Assembly (NCBI RefSeq): GCF_947487575.1
Contig: NZ_CANKXG010000007.1
Span: 62,001-126,000 of the forward strand
Reading direction: 5' to 3'
DNA length: 64,000 nt
DNA from: an uncultured Algibacter sp.
Lineage (GTDB): Bacteria; Bacteroidota; Bacteroidia; Flavobacteriales; Flavobacteriaceae
This document shows positions 54,117 to 63,250 of the stretch, piece after piece. Both the position numbers and the translations under genes were made by a program. A model generated the notes under the pieces. It worked only from the letters and a program-made list of their open reading frames with translations, ran no database searches and had not been told where the DNA came from. The stretch's first letter is position 1; each line of letters begins with the position of its first letter.

Positions 54117-54265
54117 CACTTACACTACCAAAGGGCTAATATTTCGGTTATCTACTTTTATCAAATATTTTAAATTGTTTTGGTAGAACATTGATTATGT
54201 TTTTACCTTGTTTTATAAATTCGTTAATTCTTTTAGAATATACTACCAGACATAAAATGATTTAT

Positions 54266-54994
54266 TTATCCTTGGCCTACAATTATAGTTAATCTTGCTG
54301 TAGATACTATAGATTTATAATAACTTTGAGCATCAGCAAAAGCTGACATTGGCCCACTACCTGTGGATGTATTAGCATGATAAAGCCCTGGTGAGAACTC
54401 AGTTAAGTGACTAGCACCAGATCCTACATTATTACCTTGTCTTATAGAGTCTCCTAGTTTCCAGAAATATGTTCTTCCTACATTAGAAGGAATAACATCT
54501 GGTGTGTAATCTAAAATTTCGAGATGATAGCTTATAGCATTGTCTACCGCGGGTACTTCAAAATAGGCTACTATACCATAGTCTCCAGATCCTTCCCAAT
54601 GCCTATATTCAATATTTAATGTTTTAACAATAACCTCTGGTTCTGTTGTAAAGAAAAATGGAGCTTGAGATGTACCTCCATTATTATCTCTAGCTTCTAT
54701 ATAACCTTCATAATTAGTTTCTGGTTCTAGCTTAGAGAACGTATATGTTAAACCTGTATTACCAGATGCTATTTCTTGTTCTTCTAAAATAATGGCATAT
54801 GTAATAGTATCTTCATCTGGATCAATAGATTCTGTCCATTCTATTGTAGCACCATTTACGGTTGTTTCAATCGTATTTGCAGAAAATATACCAGGATTGG
54901 AATTGTTTGGATCATTTTCGGTTGTTGAACAACTTGTAATTAGGAAAGTGAAAAAAGCGATTAAATGAAATGTTATTTTTTGTGATGTGTTCAT
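54266..54994 (-). CDS. Fibronectin type III lipoprotein
   Basis: A 242-residue predicted lipoprotein from the ATG at 54994 (MNTSQKITFHLIAFFTFLITSC, Cys22); a frame ten codons longer begins at 55024 but puts a polar stretch before the signal. An FN3 domain covers about 38-120 (TVNGATIEWTESIDPDEDTITYAI, LEPETNYEGYIEARD). The C-terminal half is beta-rich and unassigned. It is the last of three closely spaced lipoprotein genes read towards the CHAT operon; the 196-base gap to the sigma gene (54070-54265) holds only that gene's promoter. Confidence 0.8.
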   Translation of the reverse strand: MNTSQKITFHLIAFFTFLITSCSTTENDPNNSNPGIFSANTIETTVNGATIEWTESIDPDEDTITYAIILEEQEIASGNTGLTYTFSKLEPETNYEGYIEARDNNGGTSQAPFFFTTEPEVIVKTLNIEYRHWEGSGDYGIVAYFEVPAVDNAISYHLEILDYTPDVIPSNVGRTYFWKLGDSIRQGNNVGSGASHLTEFSPGLYHANTSTGSGPMSAFADAQSYYKSIVSTARLTIIVGQG

Positions 54995-55030
54995 TTTTAG
55001 TGTTTTAAAATTATTGATTTTCATAGTTTT

Positions 55031-55816
55031 TTATTGAATATTTGGGTTGTCAGGTTCACGGTCATAAATATCTGGAGTGCCATCATTATCTCTGTCGGAA
55101 AGTGATCCTCCACCGACTAATAATTGATTGCTAAGTGGTAAGAAGATATCTAAAACTAGTCTATCAAATTCATTTGTTGGTCCTGCTGAAACAGATGAAG
55201 TCACAGAAAAATTACCAAAAGGAAGCTCTTTTACATTTATCCAAACTATGGCAGTAAACCTTCCGAATCTTAAAAATCGAGACGCATAAATAAAATTAAT
55301 ACCACTGAAACTTTGTGGTACATTAATAGAGCACACCACATCATCAATGCCATTAAAATCATAAGTATTTAACATGTTATCGATAACTACTTTCATGATA
55401 TCATTAACACCGAAATTTGGAGGATATGTAGAACTAGGAACATAATCCCAGGTAACAGCACCATCATTTCTGTCGATATCAATACCCAATGGAAATGGTG
55501 CGTTTGCTATTAAAGGCCTAGATTCCTCACCCTTATAACCTTGCGGTAATGTTATTACGAATAGAGGTGAAGAATGTGGGAACGGTAATAATTGTGGGTT
55601 TTGTAATATAGGTACTTGAGTTAATGGTATAACGCCAGTTTGAGCATATTTATAGTAAGCTCCAGTTGGACCTGTAAGTGTGTTATTTCCATTTCCATTT
55701 ACGCATGTTGTTTGAAAATTTGCAAGACCATTTTGGTTATTATTGATATCATTTGTACTGCATGATAGTATGGCTAGCAGAGTAAGTATAGAACTATATA
55801 ATTTTATAAGTTTCAT
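55031..55816 (-). CDS. Hypothetical lipoprotein with calcium-type DxDxDG tail
   Basis: A 261-residue protein with a lipobox (LLAILSC, Cys19). The body is beta-rich with no family I recognise. The last 20 residues (DRDNDGTPDIYDREPDNPN) match thrombospondin type 3-like calcium-binding motifs. It lies 36 bases before the FN3 lipoprotein gene and 56 after the next upstream gene, consistent with an operon. Confidence 0.75.
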   Translation of the reverse strand: MKLIKLYSSILTLLAILSCSTNDINNNQNGLANFQTTCVNGNGNNTLTGPTGAYYKYAQTGVIPLTQVPILQNPQLLPFPHSSPLFVITLPQGYKGEESRPLIANAPFPLGIDIDRNDGAVTWDYVPSSTYPPNFGVNDIMKVVIDNMLNTYDFNGIDDVVCSINVPQSFSGINFIYASRFLRFGRFTAIVWINVKELPFGNFSVTSSVSAGPTNEFDRLVLDIFLPLSNQLLVGGGSLSDRDNDGTPDIYDREPDNPNIQ

Positions 55817-55872
55817 AATATATTGTTTATGGTTTTATTAAAACATCGTAATCAAATTAAAATGTCATCATT

Positions 55873-57003
55873 TTAATTTTCAATTTCATATTCAGTCCAT
55901 TCTTGATTGTTCATTGAATTATCAATATTTGGGTTGTATAGCGCATTATCTGTTCCTATATATTCATTGTTATTATTGCCGTAATAATGATTGTTGTGTC
56001 CTTCTACTTGATAAGTTTGACCCGTATTTGGGTTGGAAACTGTGTTTCTTTCCCAAATACCGCTATTTATTGTTTTTGAATGTCCAGCATCATTAATATT
56101 ATTTCTACGTTTCCAGCTTTCATGACTATCATCTAACATAGAACTATATGTGTTTCCTGTGTTTCTTATTGCTTGTCCTTGCAATCTAATTGCAGCCATA
56201 CGTTGTTGATGCCCCGCATTACTTTGTTTCGATAAATTTGAATAATGATTATTATTAGCTTTAACCCATTCGGCATTTATTTGAAAGTTTACTAAAGCGT
56301 TTATAAAATCTTTTTTAGCTTGCTTATAAATGTTCTTAGGAGCGCCCATGGAGTTTAAGGTGTAGCCCCAGTCCATACCGCCAATGGTAGTGTATTGATT
56401 TGTGAAATAACGAATAATACCAATTGATATGCTTCCATCTTTATCTTCCCACTCCGTAGCTATACACTGATATTGTTTGTTTTCAGGGCTAGCTTTAAAC
56501 AAATAGCTATCAAAGCGTTTGTCAAATTTGGCGAGTTGAGATATTGGAAATTGATTTACCAAACGCAACCCTTGAGATTCTGCATAAGGCTTTAAATCTT
56601 CTTGAATAACTCTATTAATATTTTTAGGGGGTTTAACATTGCTTCCACTCTGTTTAGCATATTGGTTGCGTTGCGGATTATTTGAATAAAAATGAGATAT
56701 AAAACGCTCTCCATATACCTTTACTCCGTTTTTAGATTCAAATAAAATACCTTCTTTAGTATTGTTGCTTTTATTCCATGCTTTAGGAATAGGCATAACA
56801 CCTACGGGCATGCCAAACTGTTTGCTCATTACCTTATAGCCTTTTAGCTTACTGGTGTTTGTTGGTTTTTTTGTGGTTTGATTGTCGCTATTGTAAGTCC
56901 TAGAATTAATATTAAATTCTGCAAAATCGTTGTTTTCTTTTTGTTGTCCGCAGGAAAAAAATAAAACTGTTATCAAGGCAAAGAAGTAAATAGATGTTTT
57001 CAT
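55873..57003 (-). CDS. Hypothetical lipoprotein, Asn/Gln-rich
   Basis: A 376-residue predicted lipoprotein from the ATG at 57003 (MKTSIYFFALITVLFFSC, Cys18). The middle contains a globular region (about 60-250) with MPIPKAWN and WEDKDGSISIGIIRYF strands. The C-terminal 120 residues are rich in Asn, Gln, His and Tyr with DDSHESWKRRNNINDAG, SGIWERNTV, NPNTGQTYQVEG and YIGTDNALYNPN motifs; I have seen this tail pattern in unrelated hypothetical proteins but know no function. It is the first gene of the three-lipoprotein run; a terminator at 57146 precedes it. Confidence 0.75.
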   Translation of the reverse strand: MKTSIYFFALITVLFFSCGQQKENNDFAEFNINSRTYNSDNQTTKKPTNTSKLKGYKVMSKQFGMPVGVMPIPKAWNKSNNTKEGILFESKNGVKVYGERFISHFYSNNPQRNQYAKQSGSNVKPPKNINRVIQEDLKPYAESQGLRLVNQFPISQLAKFDKRFDSYLFKASPENKQYQCIATEWEDKDGSISIGIIRYFTNQYTTIGGMDWGYTLNSMGAPKNIYKQAKKDFINALVNFQINAEWVKANNNHYSNLSKQSNAGHQQRMAAIRLQGQAIRNTGNTYSSMLDDSHESWKRRNNINDAGHSKTINSGIWERNTVSNPNTGQTYQVEGHNNHYYGNNNNEYIGTDNALYNPNIDNSMNNQEWTEYEIEN

Positions 57004-57145
57004 AAGGGTAGTGTATAGATTATTAATCATTTATACTATCTCATCGAACGTATTTAAAAATGTCATCATTTAAATTGAAAAAAGACAATCAATATAAGCC
57101 CAAATGTGCTTTACTTGTTAAGTAAAAGCCATGTTTGTTAAACTA

Positions 57146-57174
57146 AAAAACCACCGTATTTAGCGGTGGTTTTT
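57146..57174 (-). terminator. Terminator of the beta-barrel gene
   Basis: Stem CCACCG / CGGTGG (57151-57156 and 57164-57169) with flanking A and T runs; on the minus strand a T-run follows. It lies 37 bases beyond the stop of the 57212 gene and separates it from the lipoprotein genes. Confidence 0.85.
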
Positions 57175-57211
57175 AATTTACAAATGAAGCTGTGATTTGC
57201 TTTCATCAAAT

Positions 57212-57874
57212 TTAAAAGAAAAAATATCCTACTGAAAGCATAAATAGGCTGTTTTTTACATTTTCACTACTGTCTGAAGAAATATTTGATAAACCAAAAT
57301 TATAACGTGCAGATATATTTATACCATTTTCCAATTTGTATCCTGCTCCTATACCAAATGAAATATCGGTACTATTAAAAAAATTAGATATATCTTGCTC
57401 TATAGCGTTATTGGAAACAGCTGATGAATTAGCATTTGATGATTTGGCATTTGTTGCTCTTTCTGAAGAGCCTGTAGTGGGTGTATTAGTGTTGCCTCCA
57501 GTATTTATATTATCTACTTGAATAGTTGCAGATAATAAGTAGCCAATTTGAGGCCCAGCTTCTATACTTAATTCTTCGTTTACATAATACTTCCCAATTA
57601 TTGGAAGGTTTAAATAATTTAGAGTACCAGTTCCATTAGCTACTTTATAACCTTGTGAAGAAAATAAAAGTTCTGGTTGTAAGTAGAATTCAGTTGATAA
57701 AGGGATTTCTGCCATACCCCCAAAATGAAGAGCTGTCCTGCTTCCTGTACTTTTAATATCTCCAGATGCTGAGGCGAAGTTAATTCCACCTTTTGCTCCA
57801 AATTTTATGTCTTGTGAATTTACAGTTAATACAAGACTTAGAATTACAATTGTTGTTACATAAATTTTTTTCAT
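57212..57874 (-). CDS. Outer-membrane beta-barrel protein
   Basis: A 220-residue small barrel of the OmpA/PorT-like eight-strand type (outer membrane beta-barrel domain). The start at 57874 (MKKIYVTTIVILSLVLTVNSQ) gives a clean signal peptide; the frame upstream adds 19 polar residues. Strand signatures are IKFGAKGGINFA, FYLQPELLFSSQGY, YYVNEELSIEAGPQIGYLL, FGIGAGYKLENGINISARYNFGL and the C-terminal aromatic FF. A Ser/Asn/Thr-rich loop (about 130-165) is unusually long. Function unknown. Confidence 0.85.
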   Translation of the reverse strand: MKKIYVTTIVILSLVLTVNSQDIKFGAKGGINFASASGDIKSTGSRTALHFGGMAEIPLSTEFYLQPELLFSSQGYKVANGTGTLNYLNLPIIGKYYVNEELSIEAGPQIGYLLSATIQVDNINTGGNTNTPTTGSSERATNAKSSNANSSAVSNNAIEQDISNFFNSTDISFGIGAGYKLENGINISARYNFGLSNISSDSSENVKNSLFMLSVGYFFF

Positions 57875-58026
57875 TGGTTTGATTTTTAAATTAGTATTTA
57901 TTTTTAATTGAATTATGTTATTACGTTTCATTGATTTTTAGTTGAGTTATGTTTAGGTTATTTCTTTTTCATACAAATAGTTTGAAAATGTCATCAAGAA
58001 AATATCATTTATAGTATTTTTGTAAA

Positions 58027-58404
58027 ATGAGTAAGCCATTAACAGAGCAAGAATTGCATAATCTAGCCATGAATCATGTTGGTAAGGATTTAGAACAGAG
58101 GGGGTTTGAGTTTATAGCTGTAAATAGCAAATTGAAAAAACACCCACAATTTGTTTGTATTGATAAAAACAAACAATATTTTTTTGTTATTGTTCGTGCT
58201 GTAATACTTCCTGAAAACCCAAATAATTATGATGTGGTTTGGATGGAGTCTTTTAAAAGTCACGCTCGAGAGAAAGATGCAAAAGTCCTGTATGCTGGTG
58301 TTGGTATTGGAAGTACTGAAGGCGAAAAGGAACCTATTTACTTAAATCAAGATTATTTATTAGAGTATAATGGTATTCAGGTTTTAGAAACTAATTTAAA
58401 TTGA
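58027..58404 (+). CDS. Conserved hypothetical protein upstream of apbE
   Basis: A 125-residue cytoplasmic protein with an alpha/beta pattern resembling a nuclease-like restriction fold without clear catalytic residues (LAMNHVGKDLEQRGFEFIAVNSKLKKHPQFVCID, YDVVWMESFKSHAREKDAKVLYAGVGIG). It precedes apbE by 16 bases and should be cotranscribed. In related bacteria I would expect this pair directly after nqrF, suggesting a role in NQR maturation; that is inference. A TATTTTTG box ends only four bases before the ATG. Confidence 0.78.
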   Translation: MSKPLTEQELHNLAMNHVGKDLEQRGFEFIAVNSKLKKHPQFVCIDKNKQYFFVIVRAVILPENPNNYDVVWMESFKSHAREKDAKVLYAGVGIGSTEGEKEPIYLNQDYLLEYNGIQVLETNLN

Positions 58405-58420
58405 AAAGAAATATTAAAAA

Positions 58421-59401
58421 ATGAATAAATTTTTATTGGGGTTATTACTTCTTGCAATTAGTTTTTCATGCAAACAAAATACTAAAAACACAAAACTTGC
58501 TGGCGCTGTTTTTGGAACAAGTTATTCTATTATTTATAACTCTAATGTTAATTATCAAATTCAATTTGATAGTTTGTTTTATGCAATTAATAAGTCAATG
58601 TCTACTTATCAAGTTAATTCAGATATTTCAAAACTTAATAGAAATGAATCCTTTGAAATTGATGAACATTTTGTGAAAGTTTATGATGCTTCAAAAGAAA
58701 TTTTTGGACTAACAGAAGGTGCTTTCGATCCTACAATTGGCAACGTAGTTAATGCATGGAAATTTGGAGCAGAAAACATTATTGAAGATATAGATAGTTT
58801 AAAAATTGATAGCTTAATGCAATATGTAGGATATGATAAAACATATCGACTTGAAAATACTATAAGAAAAGCAAATCCAAATGTGTATTTAGAATTTAAC
58901 GCTATCGCTAAAGGGTATGCTGTAGATGTTATTAGTGAGTTTTTGGAAAGTCAAAGAATAAATAATTATTTAGTTGAAATAGGTGGAGAAATAAGGGCTA
59001 AGGGTCTTAATTTAGAAAATCAAAAAAACTGGAAAGTTGGTTTAGAAGAACCAAATTTTGAGGGAGAACAATCTATTTTAAAGGCCATTAGTTTACATGA
59101 TGAAGCTATGGCAACTTCTGGCACATACAGAAAATTTAAAATTGATAAAAATGGTAAGCGTTATGCGCATATAATTGATACAGATACTGGCTATCCAAGT
59201 AAAACAAATTTGCTAAGTATAACGGTAATTACTGAAGATTGTATGACGGCTGATGCTTATGCTACTGCTTTTAAATCTATGGGTATTGAAAAAGTTAAAA
59301 CCTTTTTGAAGACCCACCCCGAACTTAAGGTGTTTTTAATTTTTGAGAATGACAAACAAGAATTTGAAACACTTGCCTTAAATGGGTTCTCGGTAGACTA
59401 G
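58421..59401 (+). CDS. apbE: FAD:protein FMN transferase
   Basis: ApbE attaches FMN covalently to threonine in proteins such as NqrB and NqrC, using FAD. The 326-residue protein is a lipoprotein (ISFSC, Cys17) working outside the cytoplasmic membrane, the right side for NqrC. Core motifs are MSTYQVNSDISKLN, FDPTIGNVVNAWKFG, LEFNAIAKGYAVDVISEFL, NYLVEIGGEIRAKG, and MATSGTYRKF with HIIDTDTGYP. The stop abuts the stop of the convergent methyltransferase gene. Confidence 0.95.
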   Translation: MNKFLLGLLLLAISFSCKQNTKNTKLAGAVFGTSYSIIYNSNVNYQIQFDSLFYAINKSMSTYQVNSDISKLNRNESFEIDEHFVKVYDASKEIFGLTEGAFDPTIGNVVNAWKFGAENIIEDIDSLKIDSLMQYVGYDKTYRLENTIRKANPNVYLEFNAIAKGYAVDVISEFLESQRINNYLVEIGGEIRAKGLNLENQKNWKVGLEEPNFEGEQSILKAISLHDEAMATSGTYRKFKIDKNGKRYAHIIDTDTGYPSKTNLLSITVITEDCMTADAYATAFKSMGIEKVKTFLKTHPELKVFLIFENDKQEFETLALNGFSVD

Positions 59402-60166
59402 TTATTTAAAAACTACAGGAATAATTTCGCCTTTAGCCAAACAAAAATTTTCTATCACTTCCTCGGAAAGAGAACTTGTATAGTCAACTTCTTCAACTTT
59501 AAAACCAATACCTCGAAGCTTATCAAAATAATCACGCCCATATACACGAACATGGTCATATTGACCAAATATTTTAGCACGCTCTTTTTTATCTGTAATG
59601 CTATTATCCTCAAAAGTAACTTCTCTTTTTAAATCTTGAGGAATTTGAAAAACACCCATACCACCAACTTTCAAAATACGATATAATTCTTGCATTGCTT
59701 TGGTGTCCTCTGGAATATGCTCTAAAACATGGTTGCATAAAATAACATCAAACTCATTGTCTTTAAAAGGAAGGTTACAAATATCTGCTTTTACATCTGC
59801 TAAAGGTGAATTTAAATCTGTTGTAACATAATTTAAATTACTCATGTTTTTGAAGCGTTTATAAAACGCTTGTTCAGGAGCAAAATGAAGCACTTTTAAT
59901 TTTTCTGAAAAGAACTTCGTTTCGTTTTGAAGATATAGCCAAAGTAATCTATGGCGCTCTAAACTTAATGTTGATGGAGATAACACGTTATTGCGTTGGT
60001 TGCCATAACCATAAGGTAAAAAGGTTCTAAAACTTTTGCCATCAATAGGATCTGTGAATTTGCCTCCTTTTAAAAAAAATGCTAAAACTGGGCGAATTAC
60101 ATAGCTTAACCTTATAAGTAAAGGTCTAGGAACTATATTGAGAATAGTCTTAAAAAGGCGTTTCAT
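59402..60166 (-). CDS. SAM-dependent methyltransferase (class I)
   Basis: A 254-residue methyltransferase with the Methyltransf_11 pattern. LHFAPEQAFYKRFKNM in the motif I region is glycine-poor, and motif II is YVTTDLNS. DICNLPFKDNEFDVILCNHVLEHIPED and LKVGGMGVFQIP follow. The N-terminal 35 residues are basic and hydrophobic and could touch the membrane. The substrate is unknown. It is two bases after map and ends exactly where apbE ends. Confidence 0.88.
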   Translation of the reverse strand: MKRLFKTILNIVPRPLLIRLSYVIRPVLAFFLKGGKFTDPIDGKSFRTFLPYGYGNQRNNVLSPSTLSLERHRLLWLYLQNETKFFSEKLKVLHFAPEQAFYKRFKNMSNLNYVTTDLNSPLADVKADICNLPFKDNEFDVILCNHVLEHIPEDTKAMQELYRILKVGGMGVFQIPQDLKREVTFEDNSITDKKERAKIFGQYDHVRVYGRDYFDKLRGIGFKVEEVDYTSSLSEEVIENFCLAKGEIIPVVFK

Positions 60167-60168
60167 GC

Positions 60169-60987
60169 TTAAAGCACTAAAGCTTTTTGTCTGAATTCTT
60201 CTTCTTCATTAGAAGTAATTCCTAAAGCTTCATAAATATATGCAAACGTTGAAAGCAATTCAGGTTTGCCATCAATTAAAGCAACATCATGCTCAAAGTG
60301 TGCGGAGGGTTTATTGTCTTGAGTAGTTATTGTCCAACCGTCTCTATGTTGCTTAATCCTATGTGTTCCTAAATTAATCATAGGCTCAATGGCTACTACC
60401 ATGCCTTCAATAAATTTTTTGCCTCTACCACGTTTTCCGTAGTTTGGCATTTCTGGGTCTTCATGCATTTTGCTGCCTAAACCATGACCAACTAATTCGC
60501 GTACCACACCATATCCATGATCTTCACAATATTTTTGAATGGCATAACCAACATCGCCAACACGATTATTGGCTTTAAATTCTCTTATACCTACATATAG
60601 AGATTCTTTGGTTACTTGTAATAATTTTTCTGTTTCGGGGTCAATATCTCCTACTGCAAATGTATAGGCATGATCACCATAAAAACCATTTTTTAAAGCA
60701 CCGCAATCTATTGAAATAATATCGCCTTCAACTAAAGGATTTCCATTTGGAATGCCATGTACTACCTGTGAATTAGGGCTCATACAAAGCGTATTTGGAA
60801 AATCATATAATCCTAAAAATCCAGGGATTGCGCCATGGTCTCTAACACATGTTTCAGCTATTTTATCTAATTCAAGCGTTGTTACTCCAGGTTTTATTGC
60901 CTTAGCTAATTCGCCTAAAGTCTTAGATACGATTAATGCACTTTCTCGCATTAATTCAATTTCCTCTTTTGTTTTAACAATAATCAT
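60169..60987 (-). CDS. map: Methionine aminopeptidase, type I
   Basis: Removes the initiator methionine from new proteins. The 272-residue protein has the pita-bread fold metal ligands in order: two Asp in SIDCGALKNGFYGDHAYTF, His in VGHGLGSKMHEDP, Glu in VVAIEPMIN and Glu in FEHDVALI. No N-terminal SH3 extension. A TATCTTTG box just upstream (61007-61014) gives it its own promoter within the gpmI-HAD-map-methyltransferase row. Confidence 0.97.
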   Translation of the reverse strand: MIIVKTKEEIELMRESALIVSKTLGELAKAIKPGVTTLELDKIAETCVRDHGAIPGFLGLYDFPNTLCMSPNSQVVHGIPNGNPLVEGDIISIDCGALKNGFYGDHAYTFAVGDIDPETEKLLQVTKESLYVGIREFKANNRVGDVGYAIQKYCEDHGYGVVRELVGHGLGSKMHEDPEMPNYGKRGRGKKFIEGMVVAIEPMINLGTHRIKQHRDGWTITTQDNKPSAHFEHDVALIDGKPELLSTFAYIYEALGITSNEEEEFRQKALVL

Positions 60988-61006
60988 AAATATAATAATA
61001 GGAGTA

Positions 61007-61014
61007 CAAAGATA
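61007..61014 (-). promoter_or_regulatory. Candidate map promoter (-7 box)
   Basis: TATCTTTG on the minus strand, an exact TAnnTTTG match 19 bases before the map start; no clear -33 element. Confidence 0.45.
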
Positions 61015-61028
61015 CTTAAAAAGACAAT

Positions 61029-61448
61029 TTATTTAAATAATCTAAAAAAGCCTTTCCTTTTTTCGGGAATAGGGGGTGTTGAATTTGTTAGCATTTGATA
61101 AACTTCTCCCCAGCCTGGAAAACCACCTATGTTTCTATCATCAATAAATAAATCTGCGTTTATTTTTCTACTAATGTCATCTGTGTATTCTTCTTCGGTA
61201 AAACTTTTGTTTACTGCATAAAAACGGATACCATTATCCTCACAAAATTTAACAGCTTCATCAAGTTTGTCACCACATCTGTAAGTCCATAAAATGAGAC
61301 GATGACCATCTTCCTGAAGCTTTTTTAAAGTTTCAAAAGCAAATAGAATAGGTTTTCCTATTTTTGGATATGCATCTTCAACAACAGTACCGTCAAAATC
61401 AACAGCAATAATAAGAGTATCGTTAAAATTCATTTCGTTTAGGGGCAT
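61029..61448 (-). CDS. HAD-superfamily hydrolase (BT0820-like)
   Basis: A small 139-residue HAD-fold protein. Motif I is VDFDGTVV with nucleophile Asp, motif II is ILWTYR, and motif III/IV is NADLFIDDRNIG near the C-terminus. It has no cap domain, so it likely acts on macromolecular or bulky phosphates. The start at 61448 (MPLNEMNFN) or five codons later at 61433 cannot be separated. It lies between gpmI and map with gaps of 37 and 41 bases. Confidence 0.85.
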   Translation of the reverse strand: MPLNEMNFNDTLIIAVDFDGTVVEDAYPKIGKPILFAFETLKKLQEDGHRLILWTYRCGDKLDEAVKFCEDNGIRFYAVNKSFTEEEYTDDISRKINADLFIDDRNIGGFPGWGEVYQMLTNSTPPIPEKRKGFFRLFK

Positions 61449-61485
61449 TAATTACCCTGTAAAGTTAATTATTTCTATTTTATCG

Positions 61486-62997
61486 TTAAACTAATGCGTG
61501 TTGAGTCATTGCTAGAGGTTGTTCAACATTCATGAGTTTTAATATTGTCGGTGCCATATCTCCTAAAACACCATCTTTAATTTCTTTTAACTCATTATCA
61601 ATTAAAATAACGGGAACAGGGTTTGTTGTATGTGCCGTATTTGGAGAGCCATCAGGGTTTATCATGGTTTCACAGTTTCCATGATCTGCTATTAAAAGTG
61701 TGGTGTATCCATTGTTTAAACCAGTAGTTACAACATCTTTAACACAGGCATCAACTGCTTCGCAGGCTTTAATTGCTGCTTCCATAACACCAGTATGTCC
61801 AACCATATCACCATTTGCAAAGTTTAAGCAAACAAAGTCAACATCGCCTTTTTCAAGTTCGGGTACAAGAGCATCCTTTAATTCGTAAGCACTCATTTCT
61901 GGTTTTAAATCGTAAGTTGCTACTTTCGGTGAGTTTTTAAGAATGCGAGATTCTCCTTCAAAAGGTTTTTCTTGCCCTCCAGAAAAGAAAAATGTAACAT
62001 GTGGGTACTTTTCTGTTTCAGCAATTCTAATTTGCTTTTTACCGTGTTTAGCTAATACTTCTCCTAGTGTTTCAGTAATATTGTCTTTATTGAAAATAAC
62101 CTTTATTCCATTAAATGCATCGCTGTAATTTGTTATGGTTACATAGTACAAGTCGATTTTTTTAGTATTGTACTCAGGGAAATCTTTTTGATTTAACATT
62201 TCGGTTAATTCACGACCTCTGTCCGTTCTGAAATTAAAAAAGATAACAACATCATCCTTTTCAACTTTGGCAACAGGTTCATTATTATTTGTAATAATTA
62301 ACGGTTTGATAAACTCATCAGTAATATCGTTATCATAATTGACTTGAATTTTTTCAGTTGGATTTGTTGTTTTAGTACCAACTCCATTTACTATAGCATC
62401 ATAAGCTAGTTGTACACGTTCCCAACGATTATCTCTATCCATTGCATAATAGCGTCCTGTAATGGTAGCTATTTTTGTTCGTGTACCTTTAATATGGTTT
62501 TCCAAATCTTCAACATAGCTTTTTCCTGATTTAGGATCTACATCTCTACCATCGGTAAAAGCATGTACAAAAGAGTTTACTCCAGCTTTATTTGCTGCAT
62601 CAATAAAACCTTTTAAGTGGTTAGTGTGAGCATGAACACCTCCATTACTTAGTAGCCCTAAAAAGTGAACATTTTTATTATTGTCTGAAGCATATTTTAA
62701 AGCATCAACTAATACCTTTTCATCCTTTAAAGTGTCTTTTTCTATGGCTAAATTAATTTTAGCTAAATCTTGATATACAATTCTACCAGCACCTAAATTC
62801 ATGTGTCCTACTTCACTATTTCCCATTTGGCCTTCTGGCAGACCAACGTGCAAACCATCTGTGCGAAGTGTTGCATAAGGGTATTTTTTATATAAAGAAT
62901 CTATGAATGGTGTGTTGGCATGATCGATAGCAGAAACTTTTGGGTCTGGAGAATTTCCCCAACCGTCAAGAATCATTAAAATAACTTTTTTGTTCAT
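61486..62997 (-). CDS. gpmI: 2,3-bisphosphoglycerate-independent phosphoglycerate mutase
   Basis: Interconverts 3- and 2-phosphoglycerate in glycolysis, using two metals and a phosphoserine. The start MNKKVILMILDGWGNSP at 62997 gives 503 residues; the frame ten codons longer lacks conservation. The nucleophile is Ser61 in GQMGNSEVGHMNLGAG, with Asp11 in LDGWG and LLIADHGNCE near the C-terminus. The FSGGQEKPFEGE region contains a family loop. A TATCTTTG box (63025-63032) upstream is a likely promoter. Confidence 0.96.
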   Translation of the reverse strand: MNKKVILMILDGWGNSPDPKVSAIDHANTPFIDSLYKKYPYATLRTDGLHVGLPEGQMGNSEVGHMNLGAGRIVYQDLAKINLAIEKDTLKDEKVLVDALKYASDNNKNVHFLGLLSNGGVHAHTNHLKGFIDAANKAGVNSFVHAFTDGRDVDPKSGKSYVEDLENHIKGTRTKIATITGRYYAMDRDNRWERVQLAYDAIVNGVGTKTTNPTEKIQVNYDNDITDEFIKPLIITNNNEPVAKVEKDDVVIFFNFRTDRGRELTEMLNQKDFPEYNTKKIDLYYVTITNYSDAFNGIKVIFNKDNITETLGEVLAKHGKKQIRIAETEKYPHVTFFFSGGQEKPFEGESRILKNSPKVATYDLKPEMSAYELKDALVPELEKGDVDFVCLNFANGDMVGHTGVMEAAIKACEAVDACVKDVVTTGLNNGYTTLLIADHGNCETMINPDGSPNTAHTTNPVPVILIDNELKEIKDGVLGDMAPTILKLMNVEQPLAMTQHALV

Positions 62998-63024
62998 TTT
63001 TTTTGTTAAAATTTTAAAACTAAA

Positions 63025-63032
63025 CAAAGATA
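63025..63032 (-). promoter_or_regulatory. Candidate gpmI promoter (-7 box)
   Basis: TATCTTTG on the minus strand, an exact TAnnTTTG match 27 bases before the gpmI start; a TTG lies 22 bases further upstream. Confidence 0.45.
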
Positions 63033-63250
63033 TGAAACTTAGTTATAAATGAAGCAATAAACCCTTTGAAATGCCTTATTTATTAAGGATTTAGCATAAT
63101 TATCAATAGTGGCTATTTTAGTTAACAATGTGTGAAATAAACGTTAAAAATGTGTTATATCTTAATTTTTGTGTAACAGATAGAATTTATTATCGTCTCT
63201 TTAGTATATCAAAAAACATAAATCAATAAATCAAATTAAAATCTTTCATC

